Below, piece after piece: positions 5,822 through 5,863 of a stretch of 5,863 nucleotides of DNA. The stretch's first letter is position 1, and every line of letters begins with the position of its first letter. Made by a program: the position numbers and the translations under genes. This DNA is from Clostridiaceae bacterium (GTDB lineage: Bacteria > Bacillota > Clostridia > Oscillospirales > Acutalibacteraceae). The stretch lies in NCBI GenBank assembly GCA_016292705.1, contig JAEDHZ010000107.1, positions 1-5,863 of the forward strand, written 5' to 3'. Under the pieces are notes generated by a model, which had not been told where the DNA came from, made no database searches, and was given only the letters and a program-made list of their open reading frames with translations.

Positions 5822-5863
5822 TTATGTTTTCGGAAAATCGTACCAATATTCCCGCTTTTTCTT
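5822..5863 (-). CDS. Possible C-terminal end of a convergent gene (13 codons visible)
   Basis: Read on the - strand from the right edge, the frame gives KKKREYWYDFPKT followed by TAA (complement of 5822-5824). It ends just before the hairpin at 5773-5818, where a convergent gene sharing that terminator would end. The composition (charged, aromatic-rich) is protein-like, but 13 residues are too few to identify a family or exclude chance. Confidence 0.35.
   Translation of the reverse strand, partial: KKKREYWYDFPKT

Noticed and set aside
1..5863. CRISPR arrays, tRNA or rRNA genes, insertion sequences, phage attachment sites, toxin-antitoxin pairs
   Set aside because: No regularly spaced repeats, cloverleaf-like sequence, transposase motifs or terminal inverted repeats were found by reading both strands.

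Overview
The window reads as a low-to-mid GC Gram-positive chromosome segment, most likely an anaerobic gut-type Clostridia (Ruminococcaceae/Oscillospirales-like). This rests on strong AGGAGG ribosome-binding sites, intrinsic terminators with T-tracts, a Firmicutes-style Y-family polymerase tail, and an MBOAT plus DHHW-protein pair typical of Firmicutes. The taxonomic call is an inference; there is no marker gene in the window. All complete genes lie on the + strand.

Layout. (1) Positions 2-562 hold the C-terminal half of a Y-family (DinB/Pol IV-like) translesion DNA polymerase whose start lies upstream of the window. (2) After an AT-rich gap, 662-2356 encodes a secreted calcineurin-type metallophosphoesterase with all metal-binding motifs and an unusual amphipathic C-terminal tail. 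A strong intrinsic terminator at 2411-2452 closes this unit. (3) After a roughly 160-base leader region comes a tight three-gene operon: an AlgI-like membrane-bound O-acyltransferase (MBOAT, 2616-4085), a membrane-anchored DHHW/AlgX-like SGNH protein (4105-5442) and a small Dabb (stress-responsive alpha/beta barrel) protein (5458-5760). The operon ends in a strong hairpin terminator at 5773-5818. (4) The last 42 bases can be read on the - strand as the C-terminal end of a convergent gene.

How the genes fit together. By analogy with AlgI/AlgJ/AlgX and DltB/DltD systems, the MBOAT would move an acyl (probably acetyl) group across the membrane. The DHHW protein, held outside the membrane by one N-terminal helix and carrying Ser and Asp-His-His-Trp motifs, would place it on a surface polysaccharide or other envelope polymer. 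The Dabb protein is co-transcribed by position, but its role in such a system is unknown; this is the least explained part of the window. The phosphoesterase has its own terminator and is probably an independent surface or secreted hydrolase.
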